Of a stretch of 28,486 bases of DNA, positions 7,640 to 15,370 are shown one piece after another. Made by a program: the position numbers and the translations under genes. Numbering within the stretch: the stretch's first letter is position 1; every line of letters begins with the position of its first letter. The stretch is from positions 1 to 28,486 of the forward strand of contig JAMCVO010000553.1 of NCBI GenBank assembly GCA_023475715.1, in the 5' to 3' direction. This DNA comes from Actinomycetota bacterium (GTDB lineage: Bacteria; Actinomycetota; Humimicrobiia; Humimicrobiales; Humimicrobiaceae). The notes beneath the pieces were generated by a model. That model saw only the letters and a list, made by a program, of their open reading frames with translations, had not been told where the DNA came from and did not search any database.

Positions 7640-8576
7640 AATTGCACCAACAAGAGATGCTTATGGGAAAGAACTGGAAGAAATGGGATCAGAATATGCT
7701 GATATTGTAGTCTTAGAAGCTGATATTAGCAAATCAACAAGAACAAGTTATTTTGCTAAAAAATTTCCTGATAGATTTATAAACGTCGGAGTTGCAGAGC
7801 AAAATGAAATGGCAATTGCAGCCGGACTTGCCTCATGCGGTGCTACTCCTTTTGTTTCAACATATTCAGTTTTTGCCTCTATGCGTGCATGTGAGCAGAT
7901 AAGAACATTCGTCTGCTATCCTAAGTTAAATATAAAAATAGCTGTATCTCACGGTGGGCTCACTCCAGGTAGTGATGGAGTAACACACCAGGCAACAGAG
8001 GATATGGGAATAGTAAGTACATTTCCCAATATGACAGTTATTATGCCTGCAGATTATTATTCAGCAAGAAAAATAGTTAGACAGGCATACCACTATAAAG
8101 GTCCGGTATACTTGCGTTTTACAAGAGATGCTGTCCCGCCAATCTATAATGGAAATGAGGAATTTAAAATTGGAAAAGCAAATATACTGGTTAAAGGAAA
8201 AGACATAGCCTTAATAGGAATAGGAGATATGGTATATCAATGCGTGGAGGCTGCTAAGAGATTAGAAAAGCTGGGAATTAGTGCAAGTGTTGTTGATATG
8301 CATACATTAAAACCCTTGGATGAAGATACTTTGCTTGAATTTGCACACTGCTCAAAAGGCATTATAACCGTGGAAGACCATCAGATAAAAAATGGTTTAG
8401 GTTCAGCCGTAAGCGATTTTATTTGTGATAAATATCCTATCTTTGTAAAAAAAGTAGGGTTAAAAAATACTTTTGCTGAATCAGGTGAATATAAGCTGCT
8501 ATTAAAAAAATATGATATGGATACAGATTATATAGTAAAGACAGCAATAAGACTTTTGGAAGATATTAAAAAATAA
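7623..8576 (+). CDS. Transketolase, C-terminal (pyrimidine-binding) subunit
   Basis: Second half of the split transketolase, 317 residues. It contains the pyrimidine-binding domain with the catalytic Glu59 in VGVAEQNEMAIAAGLA, the SHGGLTPGSDGVTHQATED loop, and the C-terminal domain (IITVEDHQIKNGLG). The start is TTG at 7623, placed by AGGAG at 7608-7612 with a 10-base gap. It lies 17 bases inside the upstream gene in another frame, which implies translational coupling and 1:1 assembly. In DXP synthase the two halves are fused, and pyruvate-decarboxylating relatives show other motifs; this pair is transketolase. After the stop the DNA becomes a 172-base AT-rich gap containing an operator-like palindrome. 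Confidence 0.95.
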   Translation: MEELNKIAPTRDAYGKELEEMGSEYADIVVLEADISKSTRTSYFAKKFPDRFINVGVAEQNEMAIAAGLASCGATPFVSTYSVFASMRACEQIRTFVCYPKLNIKIAVSHGGLTPGSDGVTHQATEDMGIVSTFPNMTVIMPADYYSARKIVRQAYHYKGPVYLRFTRDAVPPIYNGNEEFKIGKANILVKGKDIALIGIGDMVYQCVEAAKRLEKLGISASVVDMHTLKPLDEDTLLEFAHCSKGIITVEDHQIKNGLGSAVSDFICDKYPIFVKKVGLKNTFAESGEYKLLLKKYDMDTDYIVKTAIRLLEDIKK

Positions 8577-8748
8577 ATTGTTAAATAAATTAAATAATTT
8601 TTTTATTATAAAATGTTAGCGCTATCCTTAATATAAAAAAAAATAATTGTATTAACTGCAAGAATTAATCATATGGATATTTATGTTTAGAAAAATTTAA
8701 TCTTTTTGAAATGTTAATTGTAAAGATAAGATAGAAAGGAAGGGAATA
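8577..8748 (+). promoter_or_regulatory. AT-rich intergenic region with a LacI-type operator-like palindrome at 8614-8627
   Basis: The sequence TGTTAGCGCTATCC (8614-8627) has the perfect 8-bp core TAGCGCTA. It is close to the TGTTAGCGCTAACA-type sites bound by LacI-family sugar regulators, with two mismatches in the right arm. A TATAAA (8607-8612) lies directly upstream, so a repressor bound here would cover the start of transcription of the cupin gene. I could not find a well-spaced -35 box. No other copy of this palindrome was noticed in the window, and no regulator gene is present. The remainder of the gap is plain AT-rich DNA, ending in the strong ribosome binding site GAAAGGAAGGG of the cupin. 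Confidence 0.45.
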
Positions 8749-9108
8749 ATGTATATAGTTCATGAAAGCGAAATCGAAGCAAAGGATTTACCTGGAAGAA
8801 AGCATAAGATGATAGTTAGTCCATGGCATTTCGGAAAATCACAAAATATGTGTTTTGGTACGGCAGATTTCCCCTCAAACTCACATGCTCCTGAGCATGT
8901 CCATGAAAATGAAGAAGAAATAATATATTTTATTAGTGGACATGGCGAAATGTTTTTTGATGGAAAATCTGAAAAAATAAGGGAGGGAAGTATTGCGTAT
9001 ATTCCACCTACTGTAAAGCATAGTATAAAAAATGAAAGTAAAAAGACAATGCATATAGTCTATGTATTTTCTCCTCCGGTTAAACAAGGTTCTTATGATG
9101 AGAAATAG
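8749..9108 (+). CDS. Small single-domain cupin protein
   Basis: A 119-residue single-domain cupin, a metal-binding beta-barrel. The first cupin motif is complete, with His50, His52 and Glu57 and Gly64 at the right spacing. The second gives Gly80, Pro86/87, His91 and Asn95. These would form a 3-His/1-Glu metal site. Proteins of this size act as small isomerases, lyases or dioxygenases on sugars and acids, or as ligand sensors; the sequence does not decide which. It has its own good ribosome binding site (GAAAGGAAGGG then ATG 5 bases on) and is separated from the transketolase by 172 bases with an operator-like site, so it may form its own transcript. It is the last + strand gene before the composition change. 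Confidence 0.85.
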   Translation: MYIVHESEIEAKDLPGRKHKMIVSPWHFGKSQNMCFGTADFPSNSHAPEHVHENEEEIIYFISGHGEMFFDGKSEKIREGSIAYIPPTVKHSIKNESKKTMHIVYVFSPPVKQGSYDEK

Positions 9109-9329
9109 CTTATAATAGCTTATTTAGGTTATATTTTATTAGTTGTCTGAGGCTTAAGATTGCGGGGCTCATAAAGACTTTTGGGTATGCTGATTACCTA
9201 AAACTTATGGTGAATATGAAAGTCCATAAATTTACAAGAACAAATAATATAATCTTAATTTAAATACCCTGAACCATCTTTCAAGAAGTAGAGTTTGATA
9301 AAAATTTTTGTATCTATCGGTTAGTGATT
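9109..9329. other. Convergent intergenic region; no gene recognised
   Basis: This 221-base stretch lies between the + strand cupin and the - strand CBM9-like gene and marks the change from very AT-rich accessory DNA to the more moderate core region. I see no strong terminator. Weak inverted repeats are TTATGG/CCATAA around a 13-base loop (about 9205-9229) and an AT-only palindrome near 9297-9314. One + strand frame is open from 9102 to 9263 without a usable start; I do not call it a gene. Confidence 0.5.
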
Positions 9330-10577
9330 TTAATTTGTTGCCGTGGTTCCTGATGTCGTGTCCGTTGTCCCGCTTCCTTCTGTTGTCTGAGCCTGTAAAT
9401 CTCCGCCATCAATGAGAACAAGAGTACCAAGCATGGTCACATTGTTGATTTCGAATTGTTTGGAAGATGATACCACAAGCTCGGTAGATCCAAGGTTGTC
9501 AGTATCAAAAATTGAAATTGTAAATCCCATCACATCTATATCTTTTGGTCCGTAACTAACGAAATTTGACCATGGAATAGCAGCCTCGATTATATATCCT
9601 TTTGCCAGTTTGGTTGATGCAACCTCAACGCCTTTTGGAACTTCGGATGGATAGTAAATATACGCTTCAGCCGGGATTCCTGCAAAGTTTCCGGGTGAAA
9701 GGTCAATTTGCAGGTCATCACCTGAATAAAAAGGAATACTAAAATCACCAGCAAGATCAGTGTCAAAAACTATGGATAGGCTGTCTCCTTTATTTATCTG
9801 GTTACCTGTAAATGACTGGTTGAACACGTCGTCTGTTACCTGAACTGCCAGATAAAAATTTGCATCATCCCAACTTGTATAATAGATACCGGAGCAATCC
9901 TTTAAATTTGTAAAGTTCTCTTTTTTTATAGTAGGATTCGAAATAGAGGCTTCATCAAAAATTCCCCATTCATTTATGCTGCCATCAATAATCGGAGCAG
10001 TATAAGCCTTAAAAGCAAAAACGGGTGCTCCGTTTTGGGTCCTGTATTGGGAGCCATCAAGAGCCTCCTGTTTCTTTTTTTCGATATCTATACTTCTTGA
10101 CGTTGTGTCCGTAGATTCATTTTCATATTTAACAGCAAATTTAATCTTATTGGAACTTGAAATGATATTGTCTTTATCATCCACCAGGTTTGCAACGATT
10201 TCATAATCACCAGATTTTTCCGGGTTCCAATTGTACTCATATGGAGGAGAACTGAATGTTTTTATTTCATCCTTACCATTTACAATAAGTTTTAATTTAT
10301 AATCAAGACTCTCTATATCTTTGGATTTTATTACAATCGGGACCGTTTCGCTGCTGCTGACCAGATCAAAAATCTGATCATTTGAAGGAGAAGAGATAAA
10401 AATAGAATAAGATACGGACGTTGTATCGGTTTTTGCAGAGCCACCGGAAAAAAAAGGCAGAGGATACCTTGCTTTAAATAACAGGATAAAAATTACCGCA
10501 CTTATTATTATCAATGCAAAAATAATATAAGGGAACCTGTCACCAATGCTTGTATACTTATTGTAATTTTTTTTCAT
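9330..10577 (-). CDS. Membrane-anchored protein with an Ig-like region and a CBM9-like domain
   Basis: A 415-residue protein of unknown role, anchored by one transmembrane segment (about residues 16-35) with the bulk outside the cell. Residues about 50-155 look like a beta-sandwich Ig-like domain (ISSPSNDQIF start, a WNPEKSGDYEIVANLVDD strand pattern). Residues about 187-390 resemble carbohydrate-binding family 9/DOMON-type sandwiches: PIIDGSINEWGIFDEA, YTSWDDANFYLAVQVTDDVF, KGDSLSIVFDTDL and GYIIEAAIPWSNF. The tail is Thr/Ser/Gly-rich. Such domains bind sugars or heme-like ligands in other proteins; no catalytic module is present. Its ATG overlaps the stop of the EF-G-like gene by 4 bases, so it is translated from the same mRNA, an unexpected partner for a translation GTPase. 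Confidence 0.75.
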   Translation of the reverse strand: MKKNYNKYTSIGDRFPYIIFALIIISAVIFILLFKARYPLPFFSGGSAKTDTTSVSYSIFISSPSNDQIFDLVSSSETVPIVIKSKDIESLDYKLKLIVNGKDEIKTFSSPPYEYNWNPEKSGDYEIVANLVDDKDNIISSSNKIKFAVKYENESTDTTSRSIDIEKKKQEALDGSQYRTQNGAPVFAFKAYTAPIIDGSINEWGIFDEASISNPTIKKENFTNLKDCSGIYYTSWDDANFYLAVQVTDDVFNQSFTGNQINKGDSLSIVFDTDLAGDFSIPFYSGDDLQIDLSPGNFAGIPAEAYIYYPSEVPKGVEVASTKLAKGYIIEAAIPWSNFVSYGPKDIDVMGFTISIFDTDNLGSTELVVSSSKQFEINNVTMLGTLVLIDGGDLQAQTTEGSGTTDTTSGTTATN

Positions 10578-12658
10578 TCTTTTTTATCCTTATTCCTTTC
10601 ATCTATCAAAGCTTGAGCTAAATGTGAAGGCAGCTCTTCATAATGAGAAAATTTCTGCTTGAACATACCCCTGCCTTGAGTAATTGATTTTAAATCTACG
10701 GAGTAATTAAAGGCCTCTGATTGGGGTATAGTTGCTTTTATTATCTGGGTTTTGTTTTCAGCCGGGATCATAGTGATGATTTTTCCTCTCTTTGAGTTGA
10801 TATCTCCAATTATATCACCCATATATCTTTCAGGAATCGTAATTTCAAGCTCCATTATAGGTTCAAGAATTACAGGTCCGGCCTCGGACATCCCCTTTTT
10901 AAATGCCATAGAAGCTGCCAATTTGAAAGCCATATCAGAAGAATCTACTGTATGGAACGAACCATCGAAGAGATTTACATAAACGTCAACCACCGGAAAA
11001 CCTGCAAGGGTTCCTGCAATGAGTGATTCTCTTATTCCTTTTTCAACACTGGGAATATAATTTTTTGGTATTGCACCACCGAAAATACTGTCCTCGAATT
11101 TAAAGCCTTCACCACTTTTAAGCGGTTTTAATTCAATGAATACATGACCATACTGGCCCCTGCCTCCGGATTGTTTTTTATATTTGTATTCCGTTTGGGC
11201 ATCTTTTTTAATGGTTTCCTTGTATGCTACTTCAGGTGTGGACATTTTTACATCTATATCGAATTTTTCCTTAAGATTTTCCTTGACAACCGAAAGATGG
11301 AGATCTCCCATCCCCCATACAATAGTTTGATGTACTTCAAGATTTAATTCGGTTTTAAGGGTTGGGTCCTCTTCAATTATCCTTGACAGGCCCATACCGA
11401 TTTTTTCCTCATCACCTTTACTTACAGGTATTATAGCCCTGGGAAGCGTAGGTTCAGGATATATCGTTTTTTCCATTTCAACAGGCTTATCTGCATTGCA
11501 AATTGTATCATCGTTGGATATGTCCATAATCTTTGAAACTGCTGCTATATCCCCGCATGTTGCTTCACTTAAATCTGACTGTTCTTTACCCTGCAGTGCA
11601 AATAAATTGGTGAATTTATGTGAACTCTTCGTTCCCGGCAAATAATAACTGCCATTTGCTTTAATTGTGCCCGAAAAAATTCTGAATATTGACAGCTTGC
11701 CGATATAAGGGTCGGCCATTGTTTTAAAAACATAAGCAAGAACCGGCCCGTCGCTTGATGGTTTTATTTCTATCTCGGTATTTTTTCCAATTTCTTTGAC
11801 TTTCAAAGGTTGGACCTCCTGAGGTGAAGGCATCAGATTATTTATGTAATCCATCAATATATCAATACCGATGTTTTTACCTGAAGATATTGCAAAAACC
11901 GGGATTACCTTGTTGTCCATGACTGCATTTTTAAGTACGCCGCTTATACTGGAAGCTTCAATTTTTTCGCCGTCAAGATATTTATTTAAAAGATCATCGT
12001 TTGTCTCAACTATTGATTCAACGAGGCTGTTATGATAATTTTCAATCTCTGATTTTTTACTTTCATCAACTGCAGATTTTACTCCCTGAAATACACCATT
12101 CTTATACAGATATGATTGGTTCTGCAGTAAATCCATAATACCGTTAAAAGATTCGCCTTCACCTATGGGAATTGTTATCGGAACAAGATTTAATCCTGTA
12201 TTGTTTTTTATTTTTTCGACAGTACCTGAAAAATCCACATTCTCCTGATCCAATTTATTGATTGCAATAAAAGCAGGCTTGGGACTTTGCTTTAGATGTT
12301 CAATTATCTTTTCTGTAGCTGCTTGAATACCTGACTTGGCATCTATTACCACGATAAGCCCGTCGACGACTTTCATGGCAGAGATGGCCTGTCCGATAAA
12401 ATCCATATAACCTGGTGCATCTATCAGATTAACTTCATAATTCTTCCATTTATAATTAAGAATGCTTGAACTGATACTGAACCCTCTTCTCATCTCAAGA
12501 GGACTGAAATCCGAAACGGTATTTTTTGTTTCTGTCTTGCCAAGCCGGTTAATTATTCCGGAATTAAATAAAAAACATTCTGCCAGGGATGTTTTACCTC
12601 CACCATTTCCCGATACCAAACCTATGACCCTTTTGTTTGCTATATTAGTGCCACTCAT
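10574..12658 (-). CDS. Elongation factor G-like GTPase (EF-G paralogue)
   Basis: A 694-residue translational GTPase with the full EF-G domain layout: the G domain at about 1-280, then domains II-V, ending in the EF-G-type GRGMFKQKFSHYEELPSHLA. The P-loop reads GNGGGKTS (17-24), switch I RGFSI (58-62, Ser for the usual Thr), G3 DAPGYMDF (80-87, Tyr84 for the catalytic His of DTPGHVDF), and G4 NKLD (134-137). These changes define the EF-G-like paralogues found in Actinomycetota (FusA2 type) and some thermophiles, not the housekeeping EF-G. It may bind the ribosome with altered GTP hydrolysis; its precise role is unsettled. A strong GGGAGGAAAT ribosome binding site precedes the ATG, and a good - strand promoter lies upstream. 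The gene overlaps the CBM9-like gene by 4 bases. Confidence 0.9.
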   Translation of the reverse strand: MSGTNIANKRVIGLVSGNGGGKTSLAECFLFNSGIINRLGKTETKNTVSDFSPLEMRRGFSISSSILNYKWKNYEVNLIDAPGYMDFIGQAISAMKVVDGLIVVIDAKSGIQAATEKIIEHLKQSPKPAFIAINKLDQENVDFSGTVEKIKNNTGLNLVPITIPIGEGESFNGIMDLLQNQSYLYKNGVFQGVKSAVDESKKSEIENYHNSLVESIVETNDDLLNKYLDGEKIEASSISGVLKNAVMDNKVIPVFAISSGKNIGIDILMDYINNLMPSPQEVQPLKVKEIGKNTEIEIKPSSDGPVLAYVFKTMADPYIGKLSIFRIFSGTIKANGSYYLPGTKSSHKFTNLFALQGKEQSDLSEATCGDIAAVSKIMDISNDDTICNADKPVEMEKTIYPEPTLPRAIIPVSKGDEEKIGMGLSRIIEEDPTLKTELNLEVHQTIVWGMGDLHLSVVKENLKEKFDIDVKMSTPEVAYKETIKKDAQTEYKYKKQSGGRGQYGHVFIELKPLKSGEGFKFEDSIFGGAIPKNYIPSVEKGIRESLIAGTLAGFPVVDVYVNLFDGSFHTVDSSDMAFKLAASMAFKKGMSEAGPVILEPIMELEITIPERYMGDIIGDINSKRGKIITMIPAENKTQIIKATIPQSEAFNYSVDLKSITQGRGMFKQKFSHYEELPSHLAQALIDERNKDKKE

Positions 12659-12723
12659 TAATTTCCTCCCAAAATATCCAAGAACCGGTATTTTTTATAA
12701 ATTAAGCGAATAATGTAGAAAAA

Positions 12724-12752
12724 AATATACCATAAAATCATTGATGTGTAAA
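12724..12752 (-). promoter_or_regulatory. Promoter for the EF-G-like/CBM9-like operon
   Basis: On the - strand, TTTACA (12747-12752 in + coordinates) and TATATT (12724-12729) are separated by exactly 17 bases, and TGG directly before the -10 makes it an extended -10 element. This is a near-consensus housekeeping sigma promoter about 65 bases upstream of the EF-G-like start codon. Confidence 0.7.
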
Positions 12753-12781
12753 AACAAATAAGTCGTTTTTATTTGCTAATA

Positions 12782-12790
12782 TGGTATAAT
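12782..12790 (+). promoter_or_regulatory. Extended -10 promoter for lemA-htpX
   Basis: TGGTATAAT (12782-12790) is a perfect extended -10 (TGn plus TATAAT) on the + strand. No good -35 box lies at the usual distance, which is normal for extended -10 promoters. It is 75 bases upstream of the lemA start and divergent from the EF-G-like promoter. Confidence 0.65.
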
Positions 12791-12865
12791 TTATCTCCAG
12801 AAAATTTATGGATTTATTGCAGGGTTTCAGGAATTTTAAAAAATTTTTACAACTGGAGGTTAAGT

Positions 12866-13435
12866 ATGTTAGCAGCAATTTTAGTGCCGATTGTGGTGGT
12901 TGTAGCTCTGATAATAATAGTTTTTCTGGTTGGAATTGGTCTTTACAATTCAATAGTTTCTTTGAGAAACAGGATAGATAATGCCTGGTCTCAGATTGAT
13001 GTACAACTCAGGAAAAGATATGACCTTATACCAAATCTGGTAGAGACCGTGAAGGGCTATGCGGCGCATGAAAGAGAGACACTTGAAAAAGTGATACAGG
13101 CCAGGAATATTGGCATGGAAGCTAAATCAGTTCCGGATCAGGCTAAAGCTGAAAATATGATAACAAGTACTTTAAAGTCATTATTTGCCGTAGCCGAACA
13201 ATATCCAAACTTAAAAGCTGACCAGCATTTTACAAGACTTATGGAAGAATTGAATGGTATTGAAAGCAATATTGCATATTCAAGACAATTCTATAACGAT
13301 TCCGTGATGCAGTTTAATACAAGGGTTCAAACTTTTCCGGGAAATATTTTTGCAGGATGGTTCAAGTTTACATCAAAAGATTATTTTGAGATTGAAGAAC
13401 CTGAGGCTAGGGGTCCAGTCAAAGTTCAATTTTAA
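12866..13435 (+). CDS. lemA: LemA family protein
   Basis: A 189-residue LemA family protein: one N-terminal transmembrane segment (about residues 2-25) followed by a long helical cytoplasmic-type domain. The family signature is seen in SLRNRIDNAWSQIDVQLRKR and YDLIPNLVETVKGY, and the C-terminal FPGNIFAGWFKFTSKDYFE is nearly universal in the family. Its molecular function is not established, but it is very often coupled to HtpX-type proteases, as here. I chose the ATG at 12866 because of AACTGGAGGT 5 bases upstream and because the protein then begins with its membrane segment. An in-frame ATG at 12773 would place the promoter's -10 inside the gene. HtpX starts 16 bases after the stop. Confidence 0.93.
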   Translation: MLAAILVPIVVVVALIIIVFLVGIGLYNSIVSLRNRIDNAWSQIDVQLRKRYDLIPNLVETVKGYAAHERETLEKVIQARNIGMEAKSVPDQAKAENMITSTLKSLFAVAEQYPNLKADQHFTRLMEELNGIESNIAYSRQFYNDSVMQFNTRVQTFPGNIFAGWFKFTSKDYFEIEEPEARGPVKVQF

Positions 13436-13451
13436 ACTTGGTGATTTAAAA

Positions 13452-14420
13452 ATGTACGAAAACATAGCAAGCAACAGAAGAAGAACCGCTTTTATAATTG
13501 TTCTTTTTGTTATTTTCATTGGTGCTCTGGGGTTTGCCATTGGAACATATTTTGATTATAGGTATGGAATCAGTGGTTCATATTCAATAATGCTGATGAT
13601 TTTTGCACTTGTTTTTGCTGTAATAATGAGTTTTGCAAGTTATTATTACAGTGATAAATTGGTGCTTCAAATGACAAAAGCATATCCGCTTACAAGAGAG
13701 CAGGATACAAGGGTTTATTATATGGTTGAAGGTTTATCAATTGCCGCAGGGCTTCCGATGCCAAAAATATATGTAATTGAAGAAAGCGGTATGAATGCGT
13801 TTACTACCGGAAGGAACCCATCAAACAGCGTACTCGTACTTACCAGAGGAATCATAAATAACCTGAATGATGAAGAATTAAAAGGTGTAATAGCACATGA
13901 GCTTTCTCATGTAAAGAATTATGACATACTCCTTGGAACAATAATAATAATTCTTGTAGGTATGGTTACAATTATAAGCAACATAATGTTCAGGAGTTTC
14001 ATTTTTGGAGGAGGAAGACGATCCTCAAACAGCAGGAACTCGGCTGGCGGTATTTTAAGCCTTATTTTTCTTGTAATAGGCCTTTTGTTAATAATATTGT
14101 CGCCACTGATTGCTGCTGTTATAAGATTTGCTGTAAGCAGACAAAGAGAATACCTTGCGGATTCAAACGGGGCTCTTATAACACGGTATCCTGCGGGACT
14201 TGCAGGCGCGTTAAGGAAAATAAGCGCTTACAGCGAAGTAAGTACAGCAAATAATGCGACGGCACATATGTTCATATCAAATCCTTTTGGTAAAAATACG
14301 AAAGCGATGTTTAGCAGTTTATTTAATACGCACCCGCCGATTGAGGAAAGGATAAGACGGCTTGAGAAGATGTCTTTGGGGATTGGTGTGGATTTGAATA
14401 ATACAAAAAAAAGTGCATAG
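13452..14420 (+). CDS. htpX: Membrane zinc metalloprotease HtpX
   Basis: A 322-residue M48 membrane protease that degrades misfolded membrane proteins at the cytoplasmic face. Two N-terminal transmembrane segments (about 11-30 and 43-64) precede the zinc site HELSH (His149, Glu150, His153). A second hydrophobic pair (about 155-178 and 198-222) and the third zinc ligand Glu233 in REYLADSNGA follow. The C-terminal NTHPPIEERIRRLEKM is diagnostic. The start at 13452 gives the normal length; an earlier in-frame ATG at 13350 lies inside lemA and would only add unrelated residues. The ribosome binding site is weak (GGTGAT). It forms a two-gene operon with lemA. Confidence 0.95.
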   Translation: MYENIASNRRRTAFIIVLFVIFIGALGFAIGTYFDYRYGISGSYSIMLMIFALVFAVIMSFASYYYSDKLVLQMTKAYPLTREQDTRVYYMVEGLSIAAGLPMPKIYVIEESGMNAFTTGRNPSNSVLVLTRGIINNLNDEELKGVIAHELSHVKNYDILLGTIIIILVGMVTIISNIMFRSFIFGGGRRSSNSRNSAGGILSLIFLVIGLLLIILSPLIAAVIRFAVSRQREYLADSNGALITRYPAGLAGALRKISAYSEVSTANNATAHMFISNPFGKNTKAMFSSLFNTHPPIEERIRRLEKMSLGIGVDLNNTKKSA

Positions 14421-14480
14421 CAGTTTTTGGTGAATAATTCAATATTTATTGGAATTACAACAGGAGGTGTTTTAAATAAA

Positions 14481-15362
14481 ATGGAAAAAGGAACTTTAAG
14501 AGTCAAATCAGGACTTGCAGAAATGCTTAAAGGCGGTGTCATAATGGACGTCACAACACCCCAGCAGGCTAAAATTGCGGAAGATGCAGGAGCAGTGTCT
14601 GTAATGGCACTGGAAAGAATCCCTGCAGATATCAGGGCGGCAGGCGGTGTGGCACGAATGACTGACCCTGAAATAATACTGAAAATAATGGATACTGTTT
14701 CCATACCGGTTATGGCTAAATGCAGGATAGGACATTTTGCGGAAGCTCAGATTCTTGAAGCAATCGGTATTGATTATATCGATGAAAGCGAAGTCTTAAC
14801 TCCCGCAGATGAAAAATATCATGTCAACAAATGGAATTTTAAGGTGCCTTTTGTTTGCGGGGCAACTAATCTTGGAGAAGCCTTAAGAAGGATTGGTGAA
14901 GGCGCAGCGATGGTAAGGACAAAGGGTGAACCAGGAACCGGTGATGTGGTTGAAGCAGTAAGACATATGAGAAACATAAAAGATGAAATTGCAAGAATAG
15001 CGGCTCTCCCTGTAGAAGAAATGATGACTGTGGCAAAGGAACTCGGGGCCCCGCACGAGCTGGTTTTGTATGTTCACGAATATAAAAGACTGCCGGTGGT
15101 AAATTTTTCTGCCGGAGGAATTGCAACTCCTGCTGATGCATCAATGATAATGCAGCTTGGAGCTGACGGAATTTTTGTCGGATCAGGAATTTTTAAATCA
15201 GAAAACCCCCTGAAGATGGCCCAGGCGATTGTTGAAGCCACTACTCATTATAATAATCCTGAAGTGTTGGCCAGGGTATCAAAGAATCTGGGAATGGCAA
15301 TGCCGGGATTAAGTGTTGCCAAGATTGATCAGAAAGATATTGTTTCAAACCGGGGCTGGTAA
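14481..15362 (+). CDS. pdxS: Pyridoxal 5'-phosphate synthase, synthase subunit PdxS
   Basis: Makes vitamin B6 (PLP) directly from ribose 5-phosphate, glyceraldehyde 3-phosphate and ammonia delivered by PdxT. The 293-residue TIM-barrel protein shows [20 protein letters not shown] with Asp23, the Schiff-base Lys80 in [12 protein letters not shown], and the phosphate/second-lysine loop [10 protein letters not shown]. The sequence is strongly conserved over its full length. The start at 14481 matches the family N-terminus ([18 protein letters not shown]); AGGAGG at 14462-14467 is a strong but rather distant (13 base) ribosome binding site. PdxT starts 8 bases after the stop, so the two subunits are made together. 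No terminator is visible between htpX and this gene. Confidence 0.98.
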   Translation: MEKGTLRVKSGLAEMLKGGVIMDVTTPQQAKIAEDAGAVSVMALERIPADIRAAGGVARMTDPEIILKIMDTVSIPVMAKCRIGHFAEAQILEAIGIDYIDESEVLTPADEKYHVNKWNFKVPFVCGATNLGEALRRIGEGAAMVRTKGEPGTGDVVEAVRHMRNIKDEIARIAALPVEEMMTVAKELGAPHELVLYVHEYKRLPVVNFSAGGIATPADASMIMQLGADGIFVGSGIFKSENPLKMAQAIVEATTHYNNPEVLARVSKNLGMAMPGLSVAKIDQKDIVSNRGW

Positions 15363-15370
15363 CATTAAGA

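Noticed and set aside
9102..9263. Open + strand frame of 53 codons between the cupin and the CBM9-like gene
   Set aside because: It overlaps the cupin end, has no start codon with a ribosome binding site, and its translation matches nothing I recognise; chance openness is likely.
9297..9314. Possible bidirectional terminator between the convergent genes
   Set aside because: The palindrome is almost wholly A/T with a broken stem and is followed by no T run on either side; too weak to call.
12773..12868. Longer start for lemA at ATG 12773
   Set aside because: It has no ribosome binding site, would include the promoter -10 at 12785, and adds 31 residues unlike LemA; the ATG at 12866 has GGAGG and the correct membrane-helix start.
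13350..13454. Longer start for htpX at 13350 inside lemA
   Set aside because: The extra 34 residues are an out-of-frame reading of the lemA end; HtpX normally starts at the residue given by ATG 13452.
14228..14704. - strand open frame opposite htpX and pdxS
   Set aside because: It lies antisense to two conserved enzymes, has no ribosome binding site, and shows a low-complexity Ser/Ile/Leu composition.
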